Positions 21,829 to 32,560 of a stretch of DNA of 64,000 nt are shown here, piece after piece. The position numbers were made by a program, and so were the translations under genes. Every line of letters begins with the position of its first letter. Positions within the stretch are counted from its first letter, which is position 1. The stretch comes from Panax quinquefolius (lineage: Eukaryota > Streptophyta > Magnoliopsida > Apiales > Araliaceae), in NCBI GenBank assembly GCA_020205615.1, contig CM035160.1:121983552-122047551 (forward strand). The letters are read 5' to 3'. Under the pieces are notes generated by a model that was given only the letters and a program-made list of their open reading frames with translations, had not been told where the DNA came from and made no database searches.

Positions 21829-22890
21829 ATGTCGCCAAGGAGAAGACAATAATGTCAACCGGCTCAGGAAGAGTCAACCAATAATAACAATAATGCCAAT
21901 GCTAATCCCGTGCAACAGTTGGATAACTTCGATTTGGAGCAATGAATAACCAACCTCAAGCTCCACCAAACACAACGTTTAAGGACTTCAAGGCGGTGGG
22001 ACAGCCAGAGTTCAAAGGTTCCATGAACCCAATCCAAGCTCAAACGTGGCTTATGGAAATGGAGAAGGTTTTCGACGTTGCTAGGGTTAGAGAAGACCAG
22101 AAGACCGATTTTGCAACATTTATGTTGAAGTCTGAGGCTAGCTACTGGTGGCAACCAAACAAAGTGCGAGGAGGTGAAGGCGTGATTACGTGGGAAAGAT
22201 TTAAAGAGATGTTTTTTGAAATGTATTTCCCAACTAGTTCGAGAATCGATGGAGGTTCAATTTACGAGGCAAGCGAGGAAACATGAGTGTTCCTGACTAC
22301 GCGGCTAAATTCAACGAGTTGGCAAGGTTCGCCCCTACCAAGTACACACTGATGTGAGAAAAGCCATAAGATTCGAATAAGGACTAAAGCCTTGGGTGTA
22401 CAGCAAGGTATCAATGTTTGAGCTAAACACATTTGCCGGAGTACTGGAAAAGGCCATCCTCGCTGAAGGAGGAAGCGATACGATGACCAAGTATAATCAA
22501 GTTCAAAAGAAGAAGAAGAATGAAGGTGAAACTAATAACAAGGCCAGTGGAAGTGGCACAAGAGGTGGAAATTTCAATCAGAAAAAAAGGTGGAACGACA
22601 GCTCATCATCGGGGAATTAGCAAGGTAATCAGAAGAAAAGAATCAAAAGAGTGTGCTACAATTGTGGTCAGAAAGGCCACATAGCACCAAACTGTCCAAA
22701 CCCAAAGAAGGGTGCTTGTTTTACTTGTGGTTCGAAGGACCATCTGGCAAGAGATTGTCCCAAGAAGGGATCGGGAGGGTCAGGATCAGGAGGAAACCGG
22801 GGAAACAATAGTGGAAATGCCTTAACCATCACCGGACCAACCGCAACAAACAAAAATAAAGCCTTGCGGACTTTCAACATGGCGGTCTGA
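21829..22890 (+). pseudogene. gag: Element B gag with two CCHC zinc knuckles, broken
   Basis: Gag would form the particle and bind element RNA. The ATG at 21829 opens a short basic start that hits a stop within 8 codons. The body is in the frame from 21942 (KDFKAVGQPEFKGSMNPIQA), with the gag signature TFMLKSEASYWW and ITWERFKEMFFEMYFP. A frameshift near 22255 and a stop at 22618-22620 follow. Two zinc knuckles are intact at 22651-22770 (CYNCGQKGHIAPNC and CFTCGSKDHLARDC), after a Lys/Asn-rich linker. Confidence 0.9.
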
Positions 22891-22904
22891 GATGCGATTC
22901 GATC

Positions 22905-23310
22905 CGTGACGTGGTGTTAGGTATCATTTCGATCAATAAAATTAATGCTTATGTTTTATTTGATTCGGGTGCTACTTGTTCCTTTATATCCGATGACTTT
23001 GCCAAGAATTTAGATTTGCCTAAGGATGAATTGGATTACCCAATGAACATAGAAATTGCGAATAGAGAAATAATCCTGTTAAATACGTAAATAAGAAACT
23101 GTAGAGTGGATATTAAGGGTAATATCATGAATGTAGATCTTATCCTATTCGACTTGGGGAATTTGACGTTATTTTGGGAATGGATTGGTTATTCAATTAC
23201 GGGGTTGTAATTGATTGCCAAAAGAAGCGTATTAACCTTATGACTCCGTCAAAGGTTGTATTTTATGGTAGCAAGTCGCCTAAACAATTGAGTTGTCGGC
23301 GATGATGCAG
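22905..23310 (+). pseudogene. pol: Element B aspartic protease, frameshifted
   Basis: The protease would cut the polyprotein. The catalytic DSGA motif is kept (VLFDSGATCSFISDDFAKN, about 22954-23010), unlike in the A-plus and A-minus copies. A TAA at about 23087 and a frameshift near 23155 (just before the usual GMDWL segment, readable as GMDWLF in another frame) break it. Confidence 0.85.
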
Positions 23311-24290
23311 AGCGGGAAGTTATTAAGACAAATTATGTAGGATACTTAGCTTACATAGTCGACAGTCGAAAAGAGAATCCGAAGGTAGAAGAAATACCGA
23401 TTGTGAGGGACTTCGTTGACGTATTTCTAGACGATTTGCCAAGACTTCCACCAGATAGAGAGGTAGATTTCGTGATCGATTTGGCGCTAGGAACTACTCC
23501 AATATCGAAGGCATCATACCGAATGGCACCAATAGAGATGAAGGAATTAATGGTACAACTACAAGAATTGTTGGACAAGAAGTATATTTAATTGAGCGTA
23601 TCGCCGTGGGGAGCGCCGGTGTTATTCGTGAAAAAGGACGGATCGATTCGACTCTGCATTGACTACAGAGAACTGAATAAGGTCACGATTAAGAACATAT
23701 ATCCATTACCGAGGATCGACGACTTATTTGATCAATTGAAAGGAGCAAGATACTTTTCCAAGATAGACTTGAGAAGCGGTTATCATCAACTGAAGGTGAG
23801 GCTAGAGGATGTACTAGAAGACAACGTTCGAGCAGCGATATGGTCACTCTGAATTTTTAGTAATGTCGTTTGGTCTTACGAATGCTCCCCTGCGGCATTT
23901 ATGGGACTAATGAATGGTGTGTTCAAGCCATTTTGGACAAGTTCGTAGTGGTATTTATAGATGACATTTTGGTCTATTCAAAAACCAAAGAAGAACACGA
24001 AAAGCATTTGAGATTAACGTTGGAAGTATTGAGAAGGGAAAAGTTGTATGCCAAGTTTTCGAAATGTGAATTTTGGATTGAACGAGTGCAATTTCTTGGG
24101 CACGTGATCGATAAAAATGGAATTTCGGTAGATCCATCCAAAGTCAAAGCCGTGATTAACTGGGATCAGCAGAGGACGTCGTCGGAAGTACAATGTTTTC
24201 TTGGAATGGCAGGATATTATAGATGGTTCATACAGGACTTTTCCAAGATCGCAACTCCGTTAACGAATTTAACACGAAAAGCTGTGAAAT
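23311..24290 (+). pseudogene. pol: Element B reverse transcriptase, with stops
   Basis: The leader VRDFVDVFLDDLPRLPPDREV starts at 23403, followed by ASYRMAPIEMKEL. A TAA (23589-23591) replaces one codon. The palm then continues with [22 protein letters not shown] and [16 protein letters not shown] frameshift lies near 23845-23905 around the usual FGLTNAP box. The catalytic [13 protein letters not shown] is intact (about 23948-23986). The thumb/connection keeps [17 protein letters not shown] and [12 protein letters not shown]. Three lesions are enough to abolish the full-length product. Confidence 0.9.
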
Positions 24291-24840
24291 TTGTTTGGAC
24301 GGATAAGTGTGAGGAAAGTTTTCAAGAATTGAAGAAGAGGTTGAGTACGGCCCCTGTGTTATCTCTTCCGGATGATACAGGAAATTTTGTTGTTTATAGT
24401 GATGCATCGCATAAAGGACTTGGCTGTGTGCTGATGCAAAACGGCAAAGTCATTGCGTATGCATCACGACAATTGAAGGATTAAGAGAAGGGATATCCGA
24501 CCCATAACTTGGAGTTAGCTGCAGTTGTTTTTGCTTTAAAAATTTGGAGGCACTATCTTTACGGGGAGAAGTGTGAAATATATACGGACCATAAGAGTCT
24601 GAAATATATTTTCACACAGAAGGACTTAAATATGAATCAAAGAAGATGGTTGGAATTAATTAAGGATTACTGATTGTGAGATTTTATACCATCCGGGATA
24701 AAGAAAATGTAGTTTGCCGGCGCCTTAAGTAGAAAGGGTCGGGAGAAATTGACGATGTTATTTGCTCGGGAGGAGCTAATTGCAAAAATGGGAAACCGGA
24801 GTTGGAAGTGAAGTATCCTATGGAGATCGATGAGAAGCTA
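24291..24840 (+). pseudogene. pol: Element B RNase H
   Basis: The RNase H would degrade the RNA strand of the hybrid. [20 protein letters not shown] (first catalytic Asp) and [10 protein letters not shown] end at a TAA (24482-24484). [21 protein letters not shown] and [18 protein letters not shown] follow in the same frame. The end decays after WLELIKDY (about 24670). Confidence 0.88.
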
Positions 24841-25790
24841 TTTTAGATGCAATCTGGTACAACTCTACTAGATAAAGTTAAAGATGCTCAACTTCAGGAT
24901 GATGAATGCAAAAAGGTGACAAAGAAGATATCTGAAGGAACCGAATCGAGATTTAAGATGGATAAGGAAGGAATACTGAGATTTGAGAGTAGAATTTGGG
25001 TACCGCCATTACAAGAGATTAGGGAAGATATTTTGAGCAAGACTCATAGTTCATGATATTCGATTCACCCTTGTAGTACCAAGATGTACCAAGATCTTAG
25101 ACAACATTTCTGGTGGCCGAATTTGAAACGTGATGTTACAGAATGTGTTGCCAAGTGTCTGACCTGTCAGAAAGTGAAAGTGGAACATCAGAGACCGAGT
25201 GGATTGCTACAACCGTTAGAAATCCCAGAATGGAAATGGGAACATATTATAATGGACTTCGTGGTTGGCCTTCCAATGACTCAGAAAGGCTACAACGCAG
25301 TATGGGTTATCGTTGACTGACTGATGAAATCCGTACACTTCCTTCCGATCAAAATCAGATTCAACTTAGATCAGTTGGCGAGGTTATATGTAAAAGAAAT
25401 CGTTTTGAGACACGGAGTGCCGGTGTCAATTTTTTCTGATAGAGATCCACATTTTACATCGAACTTCTGGAAACGTCTACAGGAATGCATGGGTACGTAA
25501 TTGCGAATGAGTATAGCTTACCACCCTCAAACAGACGGGCAGAGTGAGAGAACGATTTAAATATTAGAAGATATGCTAAGAGCCTGTGTGATGGATTTTA
25601 AAGGAAATTGGGATGATCACCTACCGTTAGTAGAGTTTGGCTACAACAACAGTTACCACGCTAGTATTGGTATGCCACCTTACGAAGCGTTATCTGGCGA
25701 GAAAGTCTGAGAACCCGCTTCTTTGGGATGAAGTTGGTGAGAGACAATTGCTAGGGGCGAATTGTACAACAATGCATGAGTGAAATAGTC
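24841..25790 (+). pseudogene. pol: Element B integrase
   Basis: The N-terminal region is open from 24847. After a stop near 25056, the zinc-binding end is seen in VAKCLTCQKVKVEHQRPSG (25084-25320). Core residues: MDFVVGLP (first Asp), a TGA at 25318-25320, then [10 protein letters not shown] (second Asp, about 25433-25462) and DGQSERTI (Glu, about 25537-25560). A TAA follows each of the last two blocks. A frameshift at about 25690 falls just after PPYEAL. Confidence 0.88.
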
Positions 25791-26295
25791 AAAGTGATCC
25801 GAGAGCACGGTAGTAGCGGCTCAAGATCGACAGAAGAAATACGTTGACCCACATCGTAAGAATATCGAGTTTGAATCAGGTAGTTACGTTTTCTTGAAGG
25901 TCTCTCCCTGGAAGGGAAAGATCAGGTTCGAAAAGAACGGGAAATTGAGCCCAAGATTCATTAGACCCTTTGAATTACTGAGAAGAATTGGTGAAGTCGC
26001 GTACGAGGTAGCCTTACCTCCAGGACTCGAGAATGTTCACAATGTCTTCCATGTTTCTGTGTTACGACCCTACAAGGCCGATTACAAACATGTAATTGAA
26101 TATGAACCCCTACACTTTGAGAAAGACTTATCTTATGAAGAAATTTATGTCCAAATTATTGACCGAAAAGAACAAGTTCTCAGAAATAAAGGTATACCTT
26201 CTGTTAAGGTAATTTGGAGGAACCACAACGCTGAAGAAGCTACGTGGGAACTCGAAGAAAATATGATGAAGAATTACCCTCATTTATTTACTTAA
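25791..26295 (+). CDS. pol: Element B integrase C-terminus with chromodomain (open piece)
   Basis: An open stretch from 25894 to the stop at 26293-26295 holds the integrase C-terminal SH3-like part (KVSPWKGKIRFEKNGKLSPR, then VALPPGLENVHNVFHVSVLR). A chromodomain follows (QIIDRKEQVLRNKGIPSVKV, then IWRNHNAEEATWELEENM). Chromodomains in chromoviruses are thought to guide integration toward marked chromatin. The typical VKVIW and WELE positions are kept. The 133-residue piece is the best-preserved part of the polyprotein but has lost its upstream frame. Confidence 0.88.
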
Positions 26296-26310
26296 TTATT
26301 TGTAAGCGAT

Positions 26311-26405
26311 TTTGGGGACAGAATCTTTGTAAGGGGGGAGGATGTAGCGAATTGAATTTATTGAGTCGTAATTCTGGGGACAGAATCCTTTCAAGGGGGG
26401 AAAGA
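26311..26405 (+). other. Duplicated polypurine tract region of element B
   Basis: GGGGACAGAATC.TT..AAGGGGGGA occurs twice (about 26314-26340 and 26377-26405). The second directly abuts the LTR start TGTGACAAATG (26406), so it is the functional-position tract. The first is followed by GATGTAGCGAATTG, an LTR-start-like sequence. Confidence 0.75.
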
Positions 26406-27719
26406 TGTGACAAATGAGATTTTTGTAAATTAATTTTTAATATTTATTGAATTAAATAAATATTTTCGAGGATTTAATTATTAGATTTAATAATTAATTA
26501 ATGCAATTGTGATAGATTAATTTAATGATATGTGTTATATTTATTAAATTAATGTAGAAAATATTTATTATTCAAGTATGTATTTATGTGAGCTTATTGA
26601 ATTAAATGAAATATTTAAGTAAGCATGATGTTATTTTAATTAATTTAATTATTAATTAGAGAGTTAATAATTTGACATTAATTATTAATGACAAATTTAA
26701 TTATGTGACTATGTGAATTTATGAGAAATTATTATATTTTATTTAAAGTGAATTAAATAAAATATTGGAGTTATTTTATAAGGAGTGTGACATTAATTAA
26801 ACTATAGTATAAGAAGTTTATCAAATTAAATGAGAATGAATTATATTGAATAGCCAAACAAGGCCTTAGTAGTGGTTGAGGGCAGTTAACCACGAATTGG
26901 TTAACTGACCACAACTACGTCAGTTTATAAAATATATGCGTATTCTTTTATTTCATTTTCTTAAATCGATAAAACTAGTTAAAGAGAATCTGATAATTGT
27001 TGAGAAGAATTGTGAGTCGTTGATTGAAGAAGGAATTGAGAAGGAATTCATCTCTATTAAAATCTACACTACGCTTTGGGTAATTCTATCCGACCCAATT
27101 CTTATTTTACGTCTTTTAAAGTTTTCCTAAATATGGCTTAAGTCCTCTATAAAGTTTACGTAGTTGAATGGGGTAACAATTATGTGTATATATGTAATAA
27201 TTCGAGTATTATAGCATATCTTATATATATTGTATATGATTCCATATCATAAGTTTCATAATACTATGAATTGCTATTTCAAAAATTTACAGAGTATGGG
27301 TTTTGGCCTTATGGCCTTATACGTGATATTTCATGTGATGATCATATATTATCCCTAAAATTTATACTCGTATATTAGTATGCATGTTAATATGAAGAGA
27401 CCAAACTTTAATTGAACGGATTCGGTGTTATAACTAATCCGTAGTGTTGAAATTATATTTTATGTTCAAAACCTTCAAGAACATCAAGAACAGTGGAAGT
27501 AAATGTGTTGATTTTGTAAATTATGTGTTGTAACTTGTTAAAAATCATGCTAGATGGGTTAAGTAATGATTATATATGTATTACAATGATTAGGTAAGTC
27601 TAAATTCGTGTAAAAATAACTAATTGGAAGTTATGGCCATATTCATGTATAATTTTACCTGTGATTGATTTTTGGCCTAATTTTATTTATGTTGCAGCTA
27701 TGAGCTAAATAGCTGGAAA

Positions 27720-29318
27720 ATGAGCACAGGTAACCTTTGCCCCATGAGCGTTACCAAACTAAATTACCACTTAAAACCTGTTAAAATAATAATAAATAAA
27801 AAAATTTAAAATAAAAAATATTTGATAAAAATTATTATTAAAATATTTATAAAATAAATTAAATATTTTAATTGAGATATTTATGGAATAAAATAAATAT
27901 TTGATGAAAATTATTATTAAAATATTTATAAAAAAATTAAATATTTTAATTGAGATATTTATGGAATAAAATAAATATTCGATGAAAATTATTATTAAAA
28001 TATTTATAAAAAAATTAAATATTTTAATTGAGATATTTATGGAATAAAATAAATTTTGATAAAAATTATTATTAAAATATTTATAAAATAAATTAAATAT
28101 TTTAATTGAGATAATTATGAAATAAAATAAATATTCGATGAAAATTATTATTAAAATATTTATAAAATAAATTAAATATTTTAATTAAGATATTATGGAA
28201 TAAAATAAATATTCGATGAAAATTATTATTAAAATATTTATAAAATAAATTAAATATTTTAATTGAGATATTTATGGAATAAAATAAATATTCGATGAAA
28301 ATTATTATTAAAATATTTATAAAATAAAGTAAATATTTTAATTGAGATATTTATTGAATAAAATAAATATTCGATTGAAATTATTATGAAATAATTTATT
28401 CAAGTGTAATAATAGTAAGAGAATGAAAATATTCTAATTTAATTAAGTAATTAAATTAGAAGGGTAATGATTTGTTAAATAAAGTGGAGTTTATATTAAA
28501 TAATTAAGTGAAAATGTAACTAATGAATGTCGTGAATACATATGGTATGTGTGTAGGATTTGTGGTGAAAGAAAGTAGTAATCGTTTAGCCTACGCACGA
28601 GGCAAGTTTCCTAACCCTACTTGTCATTATTGTTCAAGTTTATTATTTACCTCAAGTAAATTATCATTACTATTATTCAAGTTCAAATGTTATATTAAAG
28701 ATTTATTATCTTTTCAAAGCATGATTCAAGTTATACAATACTTGTTCTATTGTATACTTCTTGAGATTATTATTCGAATTGAATATCATTATTGTTGAAC
28801 CTTATTAGACTACTGAACTTTATTGATTCAACTAGTCCTTAGTTGATGAACGTTCTAAATTTCAGAACCCTTATTGAATTATCCAAACCAAACTTCCTTT
28901 GGTGCGGATTCGAATGTCAAACCAAGATGAACAACCCTGTAAAGGGATTTACTTATGCTAGCATTAAGATATTGTGCACAGTATGGTACTAAGGACCGAT
29001 CCCCCTAAGTACGAGTAGAAAGGTCCATAGTCTTATGATTTTTAAAGGTTTCAAGTATAACCCTTGATAACCTAGGACATAGTTCAAGGTTTTATGACCC
29101 TCAGAATTCTTTTGATTCTTGTTATTCATTCTTGATTCAAAAGTTGAGCTTTTATTCAAATGTCTTTGATTTACTCGCATGTTATTATACTGTTATTTCA
29201 TTATTATACTTGTGGGCAATAGTGCTCACTCTTGCTTAATAATAACATTGCAGTTAAGAACGAAAGAACTGATGAACCTTCCACTAGTAAAGGCAAGGGC
29301 AAAGTTAGCAAGTGGTGA
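27720..29318 (+). CDS. Candidate spliced micro-ORF inside element B 3' LTR (24 residues)
   Basis: Mini-exon 27698-27729 lies between TTTATGTTGCAG and GTAACC, with its ATG at 27720. The terminal exon starts at 29254 after GCTCACTCTTGC and TTGCAG. The spliced peptide starts MSTVKNERTDEP and ends SKGKGKVSKW. The stop seen in the 5' LTR (TGA) has become TGG, and the next codon is TGA (29316-29318). Compared with the 5' LTR copy there is one Glu/Asp change and one added Trp, so the frame is kept while polyprotein domains are broken. This is a prediction without transcript evidence. Confidence 0.5.
27815..28380 (+). repeat. AT-rich tandem array, about 79-bp unit, in element B 3' LTR
   Basis: About seven units with the same consensus as in the 5' LTR (18883-19335). 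It lies inside the predicted intron of the LTR micro-ORF. Unit variation (TTGATA or TCGATG) alternates irregularly. Confidence 0.85.
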
Positions 29319-29590
29319 AGACTTGTTGTTTATTTGATGATGTATTTTGTTTAAGACTTGATTTAATGTTGTTGTTAAGACTTATTTGTTTATGATTCCG
29401 CACAGATGTTTAAGGTTAGTTTAACCTGGGATTGTATTATTTTTATTCGGATGTTGTAACCCTTAAGGGAAAGATTTTAATTCTATCTATTGCATGGCTT
29501 GCATTTATTATGGGTAGATAGATAGATGATATTTGTACAGTGAACACCAAATCCCGTGGAATTGAAGTACCCGGATTTGGGGGTGTCACA

Positions 29591-29851
29591 GGACTAGTCG
29601 AGGAACGGAGAGACGATCCAGATGATAGCATTAGTAGTCCTCACTATTCTGTTAAATATTGTTATAATAAATGTAATGAGGACTCCATTGAGTGTGGATA
29701 TTGTCTAGATGACAATATTCTTATTAAAACTCTTAGATTATGTTTTGTCCTATTTTACACGACTGTTGTATAATAAAGTTGTATTTGGTTATTGTACCAT
29801 GTATTTGGCGACTCAAGATGGGTGATGTATACCTATTTTGGGGGCGTCACA
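29591..29851 (+). repeat. A-plus 5' LTR, piece 4 (right end)
   Basis: It starts with the duplicated GGACT and ends GTATACCTATTTTGGGGGCG then TCACA, identical in form to the ends at 11120 and 37486. The primer binding site follows. Confidence 0.92.
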
Positions 29852-30038
29852 GTTGGTCTCAAAGCTTAGGGATATGATCCCTGGCTGAGATGTAAGACAA
29901 GAACTAGGAGGGGAGAGACGGGGAATTCATTCGCTAGTATGACCTACCTAAGTTTATTTGGTAATTATTTGGTCGGTCAGAGTATAGGGATAATATGTGA
30001 CATGTCAAGTAACCCTTGTTTTGTTGAAGTATTTTAAA
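29852..30038 (+). other. A-plus primer binding site and leader
   Basis: GTTGGTCTCAAAGC directly follows the LTR and matches the TGGTATCAGAGC-type site (initiator Met tRNA, usual for chromoviruses) with two mismatches. The leader to the gag ATG (30039) is homologous to the A-minus leader. Confidence 0.75.
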
Positions 30039-31115
30039 ATGACATCCGAGAATATTGAAAATAGCAATGGAGCACAGGAGACTGTTGAGTCTCCACAGAT
30101 CAATAATCAGGATAATGTGCATCAGGAAGGCAACAATCCTCATGCAAACAACAACACTGACCAAATGATGAACGATAGAATGTTAAGAGGCTTTATGTAA
30201 TTCATGCAACATCAGGCGAAAGCGGCTCCTGTCCAAAATGTAGGTGGAAACACTAGAAACTCTCGGACGGTCACCACTAAACAGTTCAAGGAGCTGGGAC
30301 CACCGGAGTTTATTGGAGAGCCAAAACCACTTAAGGCGGAAACGTGGATAAAGCAGATCACCAAGATATTTGATGTTTTGGGATGCTCCGAGGAGAAAAA
30401 GGTTCCATTTGCCACCTTTATGTTGCGAGGAGAGGCACATTACTGGTGGGAATCGGTAAAGCTTACTCAACCTGCCGCACTGAAGATGTCTTGGGAGAAG
30501 TTCCAAGAACTATTCAACGACAAGTACTTTCCCAAAAGTATTCGTCACATGAAAGAGATAGAGTTCATCAAGTTGGGCGAACAATATGGTAGTAGCGCGA
30601 GACGAAGCTAAGTTTCTTTGAGTTGTCGGTTTGCATCTCACTTGGTTAATAATGAGGAGAGAATGGCGGATGTTTCTAAGAGGTTTGAAACCTGAGATAC
30701 GTCAATAATTAATTTCTCACAAACTGTGTTTGTATTCAGATGTTGTTAATAAGGCTCAATTATTGGAGCGTGATAACGAGTCAACTCAACCAAGAGAAAG
30801 TAGTAGGCAAAATGATAATACCAGTGATAGTAGTCATCAAAGTGGTGACAACAAACATGGAGGGAATCAACATGCCACAAATGGAAACCACTTCGGTGGT
30901 AATCATGGCCAAGACAGTAAAAATGGACATTTGAAGAAAAGGAGATTCAACAAGGATAGAAAGACGTCAGCACCAGCACCCGTTGTTAAGGAAGGAGAAC
31001 GACCACCTATCATACGCTTCAAATGTGGAGGGAGGTCATATCGGTCAAAGCTGCATGATCTGATCAAAGCGTGTTATAATTGTGGAAGAGAAGGTCACCG
31101 AGCCTGATTTTTCGT
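30039..31115 (+). pseudogene. gag: A-plus gag with zinc knuckle, broken
   Basis: The ATG at 30039 begins MTSENIENSNG and an Asn/Gln-rich N-terminus. A TAA at 30198-30200 interrupts it. The body continues in frame (30204-30611) with TKQFKELGPPEFIGEPKPLK, TFMLRGEAHYWW and SWEKFQELFNDKYFP. After a frameshift near 30590, a His/Asn/Gly-rich linker (30730-31000) leads to one zinc knuckle, CYNCGREGH (about 31072-31100). The final Cys is lost by a frameshift. No separate coiled-coil leader ORF is present, unlike in element B and A-minus. Confidence 0.88.
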
Positions 31116-31600
31116 GCACCAAAGACAAGTCCAGCTGGGACGGAGGCACCAAAGGTCATCCCATAAAAGTCAAAGCCGGTAGTTCAAGGGAGAGCGTTTG
31201 TCGTAACCTCCCAGAAAGCAAGGAACCCGAATGAGGTCATCATGGGTAAGCTTATCATAAACTCTAGCGAAGTCTATACCTTATTTGATACCGATTCTAC
31301 CCATTCTTTTATTTCTCCTACTTGCGCTCAACGTTTAAATTTGACTCCGAAGAAATTAGACTTTGACTTATCGATTGAAACTCCGTTGGGAGAAACCTTC
31401 ATTACATCTACTGTTTATAAGTCTTGTTTGATTCAAATCGGTAACCGCACGTTACCTGTCGATCTTATTTCTTTAAAAATACTTGCATTTGACGTGATTC
31501 TAGGGATTGATTGGAAAACTACTCATCATGCTAAAATTGATTATTTTCATAAGGTTGTTAGCTTTCATATTCCTAATCAACCTATTATGTAAATTCAAGC
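31116..31600 (+). pseudogene. pol: A-plus aspartic protease, catalytic motif altered
   Basis: An open piece (31242-31592) starts MGKLIINSSEVYTLF. It then has DTDSTHSFIS where the family has DTGSTHSF, so the catalytic Gly is replaced by Asp. FDVILGIDW near the end is the usual second segment. A TAA (31590-31592) ends the frame. Both the motif change and the stops argue against activity. Confidence 0.87.
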
Positions 31601-32560
31601 AACCAAAACATTAAAATCAATCACGGTCATCTTAAGCCATAAAGCTATTCGTTTATTGAAAAACGGATGTCAAGCTTTCTTAGCTCATGTCACAGATTTA
31701 AACAAAAATATGTCAGATTTGAAAGATATTTCTATTGTTAATAAATTTCCTGACGTATTCCCTGAAGAACTTCCTGGCCTACCCCTAAAGCGTGAAATTG
31801 AATTTTTTATCAACCTTGAACCCGGTACAAAACCCATTTCCAATGCCCCATATCGAATGGCTCCTATTGAACTTCAGGAGTTAAAGACCCAATTGTAGGA
31901 ATTGTTAGACATCGATTTCATTTGTCCAAGTACGTCTCCTTGGGGTGCTCCTGTTCTATTCGTGAAGAAGAAAGATGGAAGTATGCGACTTTGTATTGAT
32001 TATCGGGAGTTGAATCATGTCACCATAAAAAATAGGTACCCGTTGCCTCGCATTGAAGACCTGGTTGACTAGTTGCAAGGCGCCAAATTCTTTTCAAAGA
32101 TTGATCTTCGTTCCGGATATCATCAGTTGAAGATTAAAACTGATGACATTCCAAAAACTGCTTTAAGAACTTCGATGCGGGCATTATGAATTCTTAGTCG
32201 TGTCTTTTGGATTGACTAATGCTCCTCTTTGCCTTCATGGATATGATGAACCAAGTATTGAGGAATATTTGGATCACTTTGTGGTTGTCTTTATTGATGA
32301 CATCCTCATATACTCCAAAACCCGTGAAGACCATGAACAACACTTGAGGCGATACTCAAAAGCCGTGAAAACAAGCTATATGCAAGTTGAAGAAATGAGA
32401 GTTACGGCTTGAGGAAGTTGCATTCCTTGGGCACGTGATATCAAATCATGGGATATCATTGACCGACAAAGATTGAAGCAATTCAAAGTTGGGAGCAACC
32501 TAAATCAATGGCCAAAATCGTAGCTTTCTTGGCTTATTTGGTTATTATCGGAGATTAAGT
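31601..32560 (+). pseudogene. pol: A-plus reverse transcriptase, broken
   Basis: The leader IVNKFPDVFPEELPGLPLKRE (31656-31898) reads into PYRMAPIELQELKTQL, then a TAG. Palm: [20 protein letters not shown], then [13 protein letters not shown], a TAG, and [15 protein letters not shown]. The FGLTNAP box is kept (32207-32227). The catalytic [15 protein letters not shown] is intact (about 32278-32322). After about 32400 the frame scatters: GHVI and related segments appear only in mixed frames. Confidence 0.88.

Larger units (their letters stand above)
17466..29590 (+). mobile_element. Tekay-like chromovirus B, complete structure, 12,125 bp
   Basis: Both LTRs (17466-20545 and 26406-29590) and the TSD GGACT (17461-17465 and 29591-29595) are present. 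Order: LTR, primer binding site, extra leader ORF (20764-21537), gag with two zinc knuckles, protease, reverse transcriptase, RNase H, integrase, chromodomain, duplicated polypurine tract, LTR. The two LTRs look closely similar by eye except for tandem-repeat copy number, so it is younger than its host element. Stops and frameshifts nevertheless occur in most domains. Confidence 0.94.
26406..29590 (+). repeat. Element B 3' LTR
   Basis: Starts TGTGACAAATGAG, ends TTTGGGGGTGTCACA, followed by TSD GGACT. Features parallel the 5' LTR: a palindrome (CAGTTAACCA and TGGTTAACTG, 26883-26907), TATAAAAT (26926-26933), a micro-ORF (27720-29318) and an AT-rich array (27815-28380). Confidence 0.93.
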
